Below are positions 8,069 through 16,837 of a stretch of 30,644 nucleotides of DNA, piece by piece (position 1 is the first letter of the stretch; each line of letters starts with the position of its first letter). This DNA is from an uncultured Collinsella sp. (lineage in GTDB: Bacteria > Actinomycetota > Coriobacteriia > Coriobacteriales > Coriobacteriaceae). Position numbers and translations under genes: made by a program. The notes under the pieces were generated by a model that was not told the DNA's origin, did not search any database, and saw nothing but the letters and a program-made list of their open reading frames with translations. Where the stretch lies: the NCBI GenBank assembly GCA_958403395.1, contig CATXXF010000024.1, positions 1 through 30,644 of the forward strand. Reading direction: 5' to 3'.

Positions 8069-8641
8069 CTATTTGAGCTTGCGGGTCTTGGGCTTAAAGC
8101 GCATACCCGTCTGGCGTCCGCCACGTGCGGAGAATCCATAGCCGGACTGCGGCACGACGCCGGACATCAAAAACGGAATGGCAACCAGACCCGTCAGGAT
8201 CGAGGACGGCAGCGCATGGCCGAAGATCGCCACGACAAAGCTCGTCTCCAAACCCATAAACAGCAAGATGATGCTGTAGATCACATTAATGACGAGCGCA
8301 AAGGCGCCCACGGTGACGCCGCGCGCACTCGGGGTACCGCCCGTCTGACCGACGGCGCTGTGCACCAGGGCAAAAGAACCCACGGTCAGCAGGAGCGACA
8401 TAACGCCCACCGGCACGGCAGCGGACAGGTCATAAAACAAGCCGCTGCAAAAACCGCACACGACGGCACGGGTCGGGTCGCCCGAGAACACGCTTAGGCA
8501 CACCAGGATAATCATGAAGTTGACGCGACCTCCCGCAATGGAGATCTGCGGTGCCAGGCCTGCCTGCAGCAGCACACACACAATGGCGGCGATTACAAAC
8601 GTGCGGGAGCTCATCCCCTGCTCGTGTAGATCCATGGACAT
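8069..8641 (-). CDS. mreD: Rod shape-determining membrane protein MreD
   Basis: MreD is the least conserved Mre protein, an integral membrane partner of MreC and RodA/PBP2. The product has 190 residues, a little longer than typical MreD. Five to six hydrophobic helices are visible, including FVIAAIVCVLLQAGLAPQ, NFMIILVCLSVFSG, VVCGFCSGLFYDL and AFALVINVIYSIILLFMG. The motif GFCSGLFYDLS matches the G-x-x-x-G-L-x-x-D pattern of MreD. A basic tail ends RFKPKTRKLK. It follows mreC by 5 nt and precedes mrdA by 13 nt. Family identity rests on motif plus position. Confidence 0.9.
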   Translation of the reverse strand: MSMDLHEQGMSSRTFVIAAIVCVLLQAGLAPQISIAGGRVNFMIILVCLSVFSGDPTRAVVCGFCSGLFYDLSAAVPVGVMSLLLTVGSFALVHSAVGQTGGTPSARGVTVGAFALVINVIYSIILLFMGLETSFVVAIFGHALPSSILTGLVAIPFLMSGVVPQSGYGFSARGGRQTGMRFKPKTRKLK

Positions 8642-8646
8642 GCCCC

Positions 8647-9645
8647 CTATTCGCTCGAGCCAGAATCGGTCGTCTCGGACGTGTCGGAACTGTCATCCGA
8701 GCTCTCGTCCTTCGTCTTGGTCGCAGCATCGCGCGACGTTCCCTGCGGCGTGCTGTTGGCCGTACTCACGTCCTCATCCGAGGCCGACTGTTCGTCGGTC
8801 AGCGAGGTGATGACCAGCACTTCCTCGTTGTTCTCGGCCGTCGTCTGGGCGCGCACCACAATGGTGTAGTACACATCGTTTGCCGATTTCTCAACCGACG
8901 AGACGGTGCCAAGCGGAAGGCCCTTGGGGAACACGCCACCGATGCCCGAGGTCACGATGATGTCGCCAACCTTAACATCGGAGTCGACGCTCACGTACTC
9001 AAGACGCAGCGTGCCGTCAGCCTGACCCTGCAGCATGCCCTGGGCGCGCGTGTCCTGCACCATGGCGGACACACCCGAGTTCTCGTCGCCAATCAGGCGC
9101 ACGGTAGAGGTCTTGGCCGATACCTCGATAATCTGGCCGATAACACCGGCAGAACTCGTCACGGGCATGTTGATGGTAAGGCCGTCGGCAGAGCCCTTGT
9201 CGATGGTAACGGTCGAAGTCCAGGCATCGCCGGAGGCACCGACAATACGAGCAGCGGTCGATTTGAGGTTATAGGTCGACTGCAGGCCGACCAGCCCTTC
9301 CAGACGCTCGGCAGTCTTTTGAGCCTCGGAGAGCTCGGCAACCTTAGAGGTCAGCTCCTCGTTTTGCTTCTTGAGCTCGTCGAGCGTGTCCTGCGACGCC
9401 GTAAGGTTAGAGAACACGTTGCCGATGGCATTGAAAGGAGCCGCCACGGCCGAGCCCACAAAGCGCACCGGCGAGGTAATCGTCGTCACGCCCGAACGTA
9501 CGGCATGAATCGGTCCTGCCTCGCCCTCGCGGATGTAAAACGTGAGCAGCAACACCGAAATCAGGCTGAAAACAATCAACGGGCGCATACCCGTTGATTG
9601 TCGCTTGGTATTCAGATTTGTGGAGAAACCCGAAGATCGTGCCAA
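8647..9645 (-). CDS. mreC: Rod shape-determining protein MreC
   Basis: MreC is an extracytoplasmic scaffold that activates PBP2. The 332 residues comprise a short cytoplasmic N terminus, one membrane helix (about residues 21-38, RPLIVFSLISVLLLTFYI), a coiled coil (about 75-110, LDELKKQNEELTSKVAELSE) and a double beta-barrel core (SADGLTINMPVTSSAGVIGQ; VKVGDIIVTSGIGGVFPKGL). A disordered Ser/Asp/Thr tail, unusually acidic, covers about the last 50 residues. The start is TTG at 9645, with AAGGTGG 7 nt upstream and no better ATG before the membrane helix. It lies between mreB (21 nt) and mreD (5 nt). Confidence 0.95.
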   Translation of the reverse strand: MARSSGFSTNLNTKRQSTGMRPLIVFSLISVLLLTFYIREGEAGPIHAVRSGVTTITSPVRFVGSAVAAPFNAIGNVFSNLTASQDTLDELKKQNEELTSKVAELSEAQKTAERLEGLVGLQSTYNLKSTAARIVGASGDAWTSTVTIDKGSADGLTINMPVTSSAGVIGQIIEVSAKTSTVRLIGDENSGVSAMVQDTRAQGMLQGQADGTLRLEYVSVDSDVKVGDIIVTSGIGGVFPKGLPLGTVSSVEKSANDVYYTIVVRAQTTAENNEEVLVITSLTDEQSASDEDVSTANSTPQGTSRDAATKTKDESSDDSSDTSETTDSGSSE

Positions 9646-9666
9646 ATGGAATCCACCTTTTGGAAA

Positions 9667-10710
9667 TTAAGCATTGGTCTGGACGAAGCCGCCATCAAAC
9701 GCATTGGCCTCGAGCACGCGGGCACAGCCGTTAACGACGTTATCGAGCGCCGTGGGGCTGACGTTGACCGAAACACCGGTCTCATCGCGCAGGCGCACGT
9801 CGAGACCGCGCAGCAGCGCGCCGCCACCGGTCAGCAAAATGCCGTAGTACATAAGGTCAGAGGCAAGATCGGGCGGCGTGGCATCGAGGGCGTCCTTAAC
9901 GGCCTTGGCCATCTCGTCGAGCGGCTTGTTGAGCGCGCGACGGATCTCCTCGCTCTCGATGCGCACGGTCTTGGGCAGCCCCGTGATCACGTCACGGCCG
10001 TTGACCTCGACATCAAGCTCGTCCTTGAGCGGCACGGCGGAGCCGACCTTGATTTTGATGTCCTCTGCCGTACGCTCGCCGATGGCCAGGTTGTAGGCAT
10101 CGCGAACGTGCGTGAGGATGGCCTGGTCGAACTCGTCACCGGCAATACGGATGGACTGCGAGACGACGATGCCGCCCATAGCGATAACGGCAACCTCGGT
10201 GGTACCGCCACCGATGTCGATGACCATGGAGCCGGTGGGTTCCTCGACGGGCAGGTCGGCGCCGATAGCGGCAGCCATGGGCTCCTCGATCAGGTAGGCC
10301 TGGCGGGCGCCGGCCTGGATCGTGGCCTCAAAGACGGCACGCTTCTCGACCGACGTGACACCGGAGGGAACGCAGACGACAACGCGCGGACGCGGGGTCC
10401 ACGGATAGCGCTTCTCAGACGCCTTGTCGATAAAGTAACGGAGCATGGCCTCGGTAACATCGAAGTCGGCGATGACGCCGTCCTTCAGGGGACGAACGGC
10501 CACGATGTTGCCGGGCGTACGGCCGAGCATGCGCTTTGCCTCGATACCGACCGCGAGGATGCGCTCGTCGTTCTTGTCGATGGCGACAACAGAGGGCTCG
10601 CGAATGACGATGCCCTTGCCACGCACGGAGACAAGCGTATTTGCGGTGCCGAGGTCGATGGCAAGATCGCCCGCATAGCTACCGAAGAACATATCCATCA
10701 AAGAAAACAA
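9667..10710 (-). CDS. mreB: Rod shape-determining actin-like protein MreB
   Basis: MreB forms membrane-associated ATP-dependent filaments that direct cell-wall insertion. The 347-residue protein shows the actin fold: phosphate-1 loop DLAIDLGTANTLV, phosphate-2 VIDIGGGTTEVAVIA, adenosine loop GILLTGGGALLRGLD, and VVVCVPSGVTSVEKRAV. The TTG at 10710 has AGGAG five nt upstream. An ATG at 10698 would be 17 nt away, so TTG is preferred. It is the first gene of mreB-mreC-mreD-mrdA-rodA. A long hairpin lies upstream at 10771-10803; a TATGAT at 10756-10761 could be a -10 element but lacks a convincing -35. Confidence 0.97.
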   Translation of the reverse strand: MFSLMDMFFGSYAGDLAIDLGTANTLVSVRGKGIVIREPSVVAIDKNDERILAVGIEAKRMLGRTPGNIVAVRPLKDGVIADFDVTEAMLRYFIDKASEKRYPWTPRPRVVVCVPSGVTSVEKRAVFEATIQAGARQAYLIEEPMAAAIGADLPVEEPTGSMVIDIGGGTTEVAVIAMGGIVVSQSIRIAGDEFDQAILTHVRDAYNLAIGERTAEDIKIKVGSAVPLKDELDVEVNGRDVITGLPKTVRIESEEIRRALNKPLDEMAKAVKDALDATPPDLASDLMYYGILLTGGGALLRGLDVRLRDETGVSVNVSPTALDNVVNGCARVLEANAFDGGFVQTNA

Positions 10711-10770
10711 CGCAACTCCTGATGTGTTGGATGATTGCTGGAAAACTACTAGCTCATCATACTAGCGCAA

Positions 10771-10803
10771 GCCCGGCACCTCACTTGCGGTGAAGCGCCG
10801 GGC
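10771..10803 (-). terminator. Long hairpin between TPR gene and mreB
   Basis: Seven base pairs (GCCCGGC 10771-10777 with 10797-10803) continue through a G-T wobble into six more pairs closing a 5-nt loop CGCAA. It lies 23 nt past the stop of the TPR gene. No long T-run follows, so it may be a U-poor terminator or a processing/regulatory hairpin ahead of mreB. Confidence 0.5.
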
Positions 10804-10825
10804 AAAGCTAAATCCCATAAGGTCA

Positions 10826-12130
10826 CTACTGGTTGTCAGCAGCCGAGAAATCCATATCGAGCGAGGAAACGGCCCAGCCGATATGGTTATCGGAGCGCAC
10901 GAATTTGACGGTGTACTCCTGCTCGCCGCCCTTGGACAGCGATGCCTTCACCTTGGCGGTCGTCTCGGTCATGGACTGATCCATGCCCTCGACGGACACG
11001 GTGGCACCCTGCGGAATCGAGGAGATGATCATCGACTTGGCGTCCTCGGACAGGCTCGAGGCCAGGCAAGACTCGGCCTTTGCGGTGTCACCGTCGCCGG
11101 CAGCCTGGAACAGATCGGTGATAACCGACTCCTGCGAGGGGAAGCCAAAGCCGCGCGTGTAGGCAAAGCCCAGACCGCCCGCAGCAATCAAGATGAGCAG
11201 AAGCAGCACGATGAAGACTTTGAGACCCGTGTGGCGATGGCGACGACGGACCTTGGCCTGCTTACGATCCTGACGGTCCTGCTGGACCATCTCGGACTCG
11301 GACAGCGTAAAGAAGCCGGTGTCCGAGGGATCGGGCATAAACTGACCGGTCGCGCCCGTAGGATCGAGCGGATCGACGGCAGGAGCGTCCATCGCGGGCG
11401 CCGGAGCCGTGGCCATAGCCGTCTGGGCAGACAGCGCGGCAAGCGAATCGTGCACGCGGGCAAGCTCATCGGCCTGCTCGGAGGTGAGCTGGTAGATGCC
11501 ATCGGCAGTAGCGGCGTTAAAGGCGTCGAGTGCGTCGGAGGGGCGGCCGGCGGCAGAAAGTGCCTGACCCATGCCGGCGTTGAGCGCACGCGTGTCGTCG
11601 CGGGGGCCGGCAAAGTCGATAGCCGTGCGGTAGGTCTCCACGGCATCCGCCGGACGGCCGAGCTTAATGAAGCAACGACCAAGCTCGCCCAGTGCGGCGG
11701 CAGGAGCCGGATTGGCGCCGTCGATGGCAGCCTGACGGAAGGCGGTTCCCGCGTTGGCATAGTCGCCCGACTGGAACAGCGCATTGCCCAGGCCGAGATA
11801 GGCCTTGAACGGCGTGGCATAGGAAGCATCCTGCGTAGCGGCAGAGAACGCCTGAGCGGCCGTCGTGTAGTCGCCCACGGCCGCGAGTGCCTTGCCGCGG
11901 TTGGTGAGCAGCGCGCCGCGCTTGCCGTAGGTGCCGTCATTGAGGGCAGCGGCGTAGGCCTCGGCGGCCTCGGCATACATGCCCAGGTGCATCAAGGCGT
12001 TGCCACGAAGGTGATCGGCCTCGCCCATAATCTCATCGGGAGTTTTTGCCGCCCCAAGCATCTGGGCTGCAGCGGAAAAATCACCCGCGCGGTAAGCGGC
12101 GCGGCCCTGTTGGATCAGCTGGCTATTCAA
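10826..12130 (-). CDS. TPR-repeat single-pass membrane protein
   Basis: The 434-residue product has an N-terminal series of TPR-like helical repeats (about residues 1-210; e.g. GNALMHLGMYAEAAEAYAAA, GNALFQSGDYANAGTAFRQA, GRCFIKLGRPADAVETYRTA). A Pro/Ala/Asp-rich linker follows, then a basic stop-transfer patch (KQAKVRRRHRH, about 290-300), one membrane helix (303-324) and an outside C-terminal domain of about 110 residues with a beta-rich pattern (GGEQEYTVKFVRSDNHIGWA). The predicted topology is TPR inside, sensor-like domain outside. Function is unknown; protein-protein scaffolding at the membrane is an inference. The start is TTG 12130 with AAAGGGG 6 nt upstream. The gene follows the cyclophilin gene by 11 nt. 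Confidence 0.8.
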   Translation of the reverse strand: MNSQLIQQGRAAYRAGDFSAAAQMLGAAKTPDEIMGEADHLRGNALMHLGMYAEAAEAYAAALNDGTYGKRGALLTNRGKALAAVGDYTTAAQAFSAATQDASYATPFKAYLGLGNALFQSGDYANAGTAFRQAAIDGANPAPAAALGELGRCFIKLGRPADAVETYRTAIDFAGPRDDTRALNAGMGQALSAAGRPSDALDAFNAATADGIYQLTSEQADELARVHDSLAALSAQTAMATAPAPAMDAPAVDPLDPTGATGQFMPDPSDTGFFTLSESEMVQQDRQDRKQAKVRRRHRHTGLKVFIVLLLLILIAAGGLGFAYTRGFGFPSQESVITDLFQAAGDGDTAKAESCLASSLSEDAKSMIISSIPQGATVSVEGMDQSMTETTAKVKASLSKGGEQEYTVKFVRSDNHIGWAVSSLDMDFSAADNQ

Positions 12131-12141
12131 GGAAGTCCCCT

Positions 12142-12684
12142 TTACTCGTGAACGATCTCGACATGGACGATCTCGTCGCCGGCACGCAGCTGCGAAATCA
12201 CATCGAGACCCTCGACCGTGGTACCAAAGACGGTGTAACCGGAATCGAGGTTATGCTGGGCACCCAGGCAGAAGTAGAACTGCGAACCCGCGGAATCGGG
12301 GTCCATGGAGCGTGCCATGGCAAGGGCACCATCGACATGGCTGTTGCGCGGATTGGTGGCAAACTCGCCCTTGATGCAGTAGCCGGGACCACCGGTACCG
12401 GGCATGCCGTCAGGGCCCTCAAGACCGGCAGCGACGTCGGCGCCGGACATATCGCGGGTATTGGGGTCGCCGCCCTGAATGACAAAGCCGGGCACATAGC
12501 GATGGAACTTAAGGCCATCATAGAAACCCATCGTGGAAAGCTCGCAGAAGTTCGCGACATGAATGGGAGCGCCCTCACCGTCAAACTTGACCTTGATGGT
12601 ACCCTTCGACGTCTCGATAACGGCGCACTCGTCGCCGGCAAGCTGATACTCGGGCGTGTAGAGCTCTTTCTTAAAACCAAACAT
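12142..12684 (-). CDS. Cyclophilin-type peptidyl-prolyl cis-trans isomerase
   Basis: The enzyme catalyses cis-trans isomerisation of Xaa-Pro bonds. The 180-residue product carries the cyclophilin core: FHRYVPGFVIQGGDPNTRD (catalytic Arg in FHR and Gln in QGGDP), GALAMARSMDPDSAGSQFYF and VFGTTVEGLDVI. No signal peptide is seen, so it is cytoplasmic. The usual NMA motif appears as GALAMARS. The ATG start has GAGGAAGGAA upstream. A good promoter (12724-12753) drives it and probably the TPR gene 11 nt behind. Confidence 0.95.
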   Translation of the reverse strand: MFGFKKELYTPEYQLAGDECAVIETSKGTIKVKFDGEGAPIHVANFCELSTMGFYDGLKFHRYVPGFVIQGGDPNTRDMSGADVAAGLEGPDGMPGTGGPGYCIKGEFATNPRNSHVDGALAMARSMDPDSAGSQFYFCLGAQHNLDSGYTVFGTTVEGLDVISQLRAGDEIVHVEIVHE

Positions 12685-12723
12685 GTGGTTCCTTCCTCGT
12701 GCGTTTAAAGCATATTTGTACGA

Positions 12724-12753
12724 ATTGTAGCAATAAGCATGCGCTTACATCAA
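12724..12753 (-). promoter_or_regulatory. Promoter for the cyclophilin-TPR unit
   Basis: Minus strand: TTGATG (12753-12748), 18-nt spacer, TACAAT (12729-12724), with an extended -10 TGC just before it. The start would be about 30-35 nt ahead of the cyclophilin ATG. Confidence 0.65.
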
Positions 12754-12791
12754 TTGCGCACGTAGGTTATGCCGACTATGGCGAACTAATT

Positions 12792-13934
12792 TTAGGAACG
12801 CTGCTGCGGCTTCCAGGAACCCACATTGGCGTCGTACTGGTTCAGTGCGCTGTTGCCGCCCTGCGCGATGGACGCCAGGATATCGCTTTGGTGGGAACTC
12901 ATCGACTCACCATCGGGAATGGCCAGCGAGATGTCCCAGCTCTGACAGATCACGTCGACACGCTCGTACATCCACTCGGCAAGCTGCTTTAAGTGGGCGA
13001 TGTCATCCGCATAGACCGTATCGTCCTGATACTTAAGGTTGTTAAGCTCATCTTGCGTCTTTTTGATCTGGTCGCGCAGGGCGTAGGCACTCTGCGACAG
13101 CTCCTGACGGGTGGACAGTGGCGTTCGAAGATAGCCATTGTTAAAAGAATCGATGACCTCGCCGATCTGGTCCTCGTCACCGTAGGACACGATGGTCTGA
13201 TACAGACCGTCGAGCCTGGTATAGAGCTGATCATCGGTGAGCACAGTTTCTTCCTGGACCACCTCGGCAGAATCGTCCTGCTTGGTATCGTCCTCAGTCG
13301 CCTCGCCCTTTTGGCGCGTGGGGAAGGTCGTCTGCGCGGCCTGGCCAAACTGGTCATAGAAGCCAGGCATGACACCCATGGGATCGGCCGTCACGAACCA
13401 ATACGCACCACCGCACACGACGGCAAGGACCGCGATGACGATGAGCGGCTTGGGGATATGACGCTTGTGCTTGTGATAGGCGTCCTCGTCGGGGTGCACC
13501 TTGCGCTTGGGTTTTTGAGCATCGTCATGCAGGGAAACGGGCGTGGGAATATCGACCTTGGGGATACCGAAATCCTTATCGAAAGCCGGCAGCACGCAGG
13601 TCTCGTTAGGATCAGCGGCATCCGAAAGCACCGCAGCGGCAGAGGCCGGCGCATGCGGCACCTCGGTATCGATCTGCTCTTGCGTTAGGCGCGGAAAGCC
13701 CGCCGTGCGGCCCGCTGCCAGGTCGGATGCGGCCGCGTCCTCGGAGAGGATACCCGGAGCGGGGCGTCCGCATTTGGGGCACGTACGATCATGCGGAGAA
13801 AGACGGGCACCGCAGCCCTCACAGAACACGAACTCGGTGTGCTCGGGACCATCGCCCGGACCCACATAGGCGTTGCAGTAGGGGCAGAACGAGGCGCCGT
13901 CCTCGATAGTCTTAAGGCAATGCGGGCAGATCAC
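12792..13934 (-). CDS. Zinc-ribbon single-pass membrane protein
   Basis: From a GTG start (13934, GAGG five nt upstream) the product has 380 residues. A TTG at 13964 would add ten residues but has a poorer ribosome-binding site. Two zinc ribbons open the protein: CPHC (3-6) with CPYC (17-20), and CEGC (38-41) with CPKC (52-55). A long acidic, low-complexity linker, a basic stretch (KPKRKVHPDEDAYHKHKRH), one membrane helix (about 162-182) and an outside, helix-rich C-terminal domain of about 200 residues follow. That domain has heptad-like stretches (SAYALRDQIKKTQDELNNL). The architecture (inside sensor or binding module, helix, outside domain) parallels the TPR protein nearby. Function is unknown. 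Confidence 0.8.
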   Translation of the reverse strand: MICPHCLKTIEDGASFCPYCNAYVGPGDGPEHTEFVFCEGCGARLSPHDRTCPKCGRPAPGILSEDAAASDLAAGRTAGFPRLTQEQIDTEVPHAPASAAAVLSDAADPNETCVLPAFDKDFGIPKVDIPTPVSLHDDAQKPKRKVHPDEDAYHKHKRHIPKPLIVIAVLAVVCGGAYWFVTADPMGVMPGFYDQFGQAAQTTFPTRQKGEATEDDTKQDDSAEVVQEETVLTDDQLYTRLDGLYQTIVSYGDEDQIGEVIDSFNNGYLRTPLSTRQELSQSAYALRDQIKKTQDELNNLKYQDDTVYADDIAHLKQLAEWMYERVDVICQSWDISLAIPDGESMSSHQSDILASIAQGGNSALNQYDANVGSWKPQQRS

Positions 13935-14037
13935 GGCATCCTCTTTTCGAAGCAATTCAAACAATCGAGGTTAGAGCATAACATCGCCACGGCCCCACAG
14001 GAACAAGGCACCAATTCAACATCGCCAGGGCGCGTAG

Positions 14038-16773
14038 CTACTTCTTCTTTTTGCTTAGCATCGAGACTTTGATGCCTTGGGCGGACTTGGTCACACGAGA
14101 GCGCTTAGCTCCGGTACTCTTCTTTTTCTTGGGCTGGGCCTGGCCCACGCCCTCGAGTGCGCGGGCCTCGGCCTCGCGAGCGGTGCGATCTTCGCGGCGC
14201 TGCGCCATGTCGGCGGCGACGCGCTTGGCAAAACGCTCGGCCGTCGAACCCGTCGAGCTCACCTTGCCGCCACCGCGACCCAGGCGGACGTGCACACCGC
14301 GGCCAAAACCAGTTGCGGCATGACGACGACGCGGCTTGAGCGAATCGATCATCGTGGCGAGCTTAAAGAACACCGAGCAGGTAAAGACCACGATGACAGC
14401 CAAGATAACCATCTGGCCCATCGACAGGTTGGCAATAGAAAGCAGCCCCGGGAATCCGATAACGCCCACCAGGATGCCGGCGACTACAAACACAAAGAGC
14501 ACCACACGTAAGGGTGTGAGCGGCTGCGAGATGCGCCAGATCAGGCTGACGCTCGCCGCGCACGACGTAAGCAGGCACATCGTAGACAGCGTGAGCTGGC
14601 TAAAGCCAAACACGCGCGCCACAAAGATATCGAGCGCCGCAGCCAAAATGACCGCAATCGACGCCGGCAGTGCACGCTTGAGTACGTTGGTCAAAAACGC
14701 ACCCTTCACGCGAGCATTATTGGGCTCCAGGCCCAACACAAAGCCCGGCGCGCCGATGCAAAAGAAGTTGATGAGTGTCATCTGGATGGGCTCGAAGGGG
14801 TACGGCGGCAGCGCAATGCACAGCGCCGCCAGGCCCATCGAGAACAGCGTCTTGGTCAGGAACAGCGAGGCCGAACGCTGCAGGTTGTTGATGGAGCGAC
14901 GGCCCTCGGCCACCACGGCGGGCATCGAGGCAAAGTCGTTGTCGACGAGTACAATCTCGGCCACATTACGCGCGGCATCGGAGCCGGCCGCCATGGCGAC
15001 GGAGCAGTCGGCTTCCTTGAGCGCCAGCACATCGTTGACGCCGTCGCCCGTCATGGCCACGGTGTGCTCGCGGCGCTTGAGCGCCTGCACGAGCTCGCGC
15101 TTCTGCTGCGGGGTCACACGACCAAAGACATGGTAGCGGTCCACTGCGGCATCGAGCTTGGCAGGCGTATCGAGCGTCGTGGCGTCCACATAAGCGTCCG
15201 CCCCCGGCACGCCCACCACGCGCGCGATCGACGACACCGTACGCGGGTCGTCGCCACTGATCACGTTGAGGGTCACACCCTGCTCGTTAAAGTAGCCGAT
15301 GGTCTCGGCCGCCGAGGTACGAATCTCGTCGCGGATGGTCACAAAGCCCACGGGCTCGGCCTCGCCCACCATATCGCCATCGGGTGTAAAGCCGTCCACG
15401 CGCGCCACCACGAGCACGCGGCAGGTATCGGCAAGCTCGGCGACACGGTTCTCGACCTGCGAAAACACACGCTCCGAAAGCACAAACTGCGCGGCGCCCA
15501 TCACATAGGAGCCCTGCGCAAACGAAGCGCCACTCCATTTTTTAGACGACGAGAACGGAATGACCGACAGCGGCTCAGACACCTCGACCGGGCGATCGGC
15601 GTAATAGTTGAGCAGCGCCTGGCAGGTCTCGTTGGCATCGGCCGAAGTCGCACGTGCCACGTTAGCCAGCGCAAAATCGAGCACTGTGGTATCGACGGGA
15701 ACAGCCGCCTCGTCCGAGTCCACGCCAAAGCCAACACCCTCAACAGGCAGCGGGTAGGTGCCCTCGACCTCCATGCGGCCCGACGTGATGGTGCCCGTCT
15801 TGTCCAGGCACAGTACATCGACGCGAGCGAGCGTCTCGATGCAGTAGAGCTGCTGCGCCAGCACCTTGCGGCGGGCCAGGCGCACCGTGGCGATGGCGAG
15901 CACCGACGAGGTCAGCAGCACCAGGCCTTGCGGGATCATGCCCAGCAGGGCGCCCACCGTGGACAGCAGCGCCGACGAAGGCACATGACCAGCCAACAGC
16001 TCGGAGAAGCACCACGAAAGCGCGCTATCGCCCGGGGTTCCCGCTGCATCCCACAGCTCGCTCACGCTCGAGGCAAACAACGCCAAACCGAGCGGGATCA
16101 TGATGATGCTCGCAAAGCGCACGATGGCGTTCAGCGCGTTCATGATCTCGGAATTGACCTTTTTGACGTACTTGGCCTCGTTATTAATTTTGGCCACGTA
16201 GTTGTCGGCGCCGACATGGATCACGCGGGCGCGCAGCAGGCCCGAGTCGATAAAGCTGCCGCTCATGAGCTCGGAACCGGGCTGCTTCTTAATAAGGTCG
16301 CTCTCGCCCGTCAGCAGGCTCTCGTTCACGAGCGCCTCGCCGGAAACCACCACGGCGTCAGCGGGAATCTGGTCGCCGCGCCCCAGGCGGATGATGTCGT
16401 CGAGCACGATCTGGTCCAAGTCGAGCTCCACCTCGGCACCGTCGCGCACCGCGATGGCCTTCTTAGAGGTCAGCAGCGTGAGCTTATCGACCATCTTCTT
16501 GGACCGCATGGACTGGATGACGCCAATAGCGGTATTGAGGAACACCACAAACAGGAACGTCAGGTTCTTAAACGAACCGGTCAAAATGACCAGGAACGCC
16601 AAGATCACGTTGATCAAATTGAACAGCGTGCAGAGGTTCTCGATGATGAACTCTTTGACCGACTTGGTCTTGAGCTCCATGTTGCGGTTGATCTTACCGG
16701 CGGCGATGCGCTCCTCGACCTCGGCGGTCGAGAGTCCGCGCTCGATATCCGTTGCTGCCATACCACGTCCCAT
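14038..16773 (-). CDS. Cation-translocating P-type ATPase (CtpE-like)
   Basis: A P-type pump of 911 residues from ATG 16773; a GTG three nt upstream and an ATG at 16761 are alternatives, none with a clear ribosome-binding site. Motifs in order are actuator TGES (155-158), membrane PQGL (281-284), phosphorylation site D324-KTGT, and hinge TGDGVNDVLALKEADCSVAM. About ten membrane helices are visible. No N-terminal heavy-metal CxxC domain or CPC motif is present, so a hard cation (Ca2+, Mg2+, K+) is more likely than Cu or Zn. Overall it resembles the actinobacterial CtpE group. Two oddities: Gln replaces the Glu of the usual PEGL, and a basic tail of about 100 residues, ending in KKKK, follows the last helix. 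Confidence 0.88.
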   Translation of the reverse strand: MGRGMAATDIERGLSTAEVEERIAAGKINRNMELKTKSVKEFIIENLCTLFNLINVILAFLVILTGSFKNLTFLFVVFLNTAIGVIQSMRSKKMVDKLTLLTSKKAIAVRDGAEVELDLDQIVLDDIIRLGRGDQIPADAVVVSGEALVNESLLTGESDLIKKQPGSELMSGSFIDSGLLRARVIHVGADNYVAKINNEAKYVKKVNSEIMNALNAIVRFASIIMIPLGLALFASSVSELWDAAGTPGDSALSWCFSELLAGHVPSSALLSTVGALLGMIPQGLVLLTSSVLAIATVRLARRKVLAQQLYCIETLARVDVLCLDKTGTITSGRMEVEGTYPLPVEGVGFGVDSDEAAVPVDTTVLDFALANVARATSADANETCQALLNYYADRPVEVSEPLSVIPFSSSKKWSGASFAQGSYVMGAAQFVLSERVFSQVENRVAELADTCRVLVVARVDGFTPDGDMVGEAEPVGFVTIRDEIRTSAAETIGYFNEQGVTLNVISGDDPRTVSSIARVVGVPGADAYVDATTLDTPAKLDAAVDRYHVFGRVTPQQKRELVQALKRREHTVAMTGDGVNDVLALKEADCSVAMAAGSDAARNVAEIVLVDNDFASMPAVVAEGRRSINNLQRSASLFLTKTLFSMGLAALCIALPPYPFEPIQMTLINFFCIGAPGFVLGLEPNNARVKGAFLTNVLKRALPASIAVILAAALDIFVARVFGFSQLTLSTMCLLTSCAASVSLIWRISQPLTPLRVVLFVFVVAGILVGVIGFPGLLSIANLSMGQMVILAVIVVFTCSVFFKLATMIDSLKPRRRHAATGFGRGVHVRLGRGGGKVSSTGSTAERFAKRVAADMAQRREDRTAREAEARALEGVGQAQPKKKKSTGAKRSRVTKSAQGIKVSMLSKKKK

Positions 16774-16792
16774 CACGTCGCGTCGGTATAAG

Positions 16793-16825
16793 AAAAACCG
16801 TCCGGACCATGCGAGGTTCGGACGG
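16793..16825 (-). terminator. Intrinsic terminator after tRNA-Arg(CCG)
   Basis: On the minus strand CCGTCCGAACC pairs with GGTCCGGACGG (one G-A-type mismatch within an otherwise 11-nt arm), with a 6-nt loop, and is followed by five T (complement of 16793-16797). It ends tRNA transcription about 12 nt past the CCA end and separates it from the ATPase gene. Confidence 0.85.
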
Positions 16826-16837
16826 TCTTACGTTCGA

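Noticed and set aside
15064..16791. 575-codon open frame on the plus strand opposite the P-type ATPase
   Set aside because: Rich in His, Arg and Gln as expected from an antisense frame. The opposite strand has all P-type motifs.
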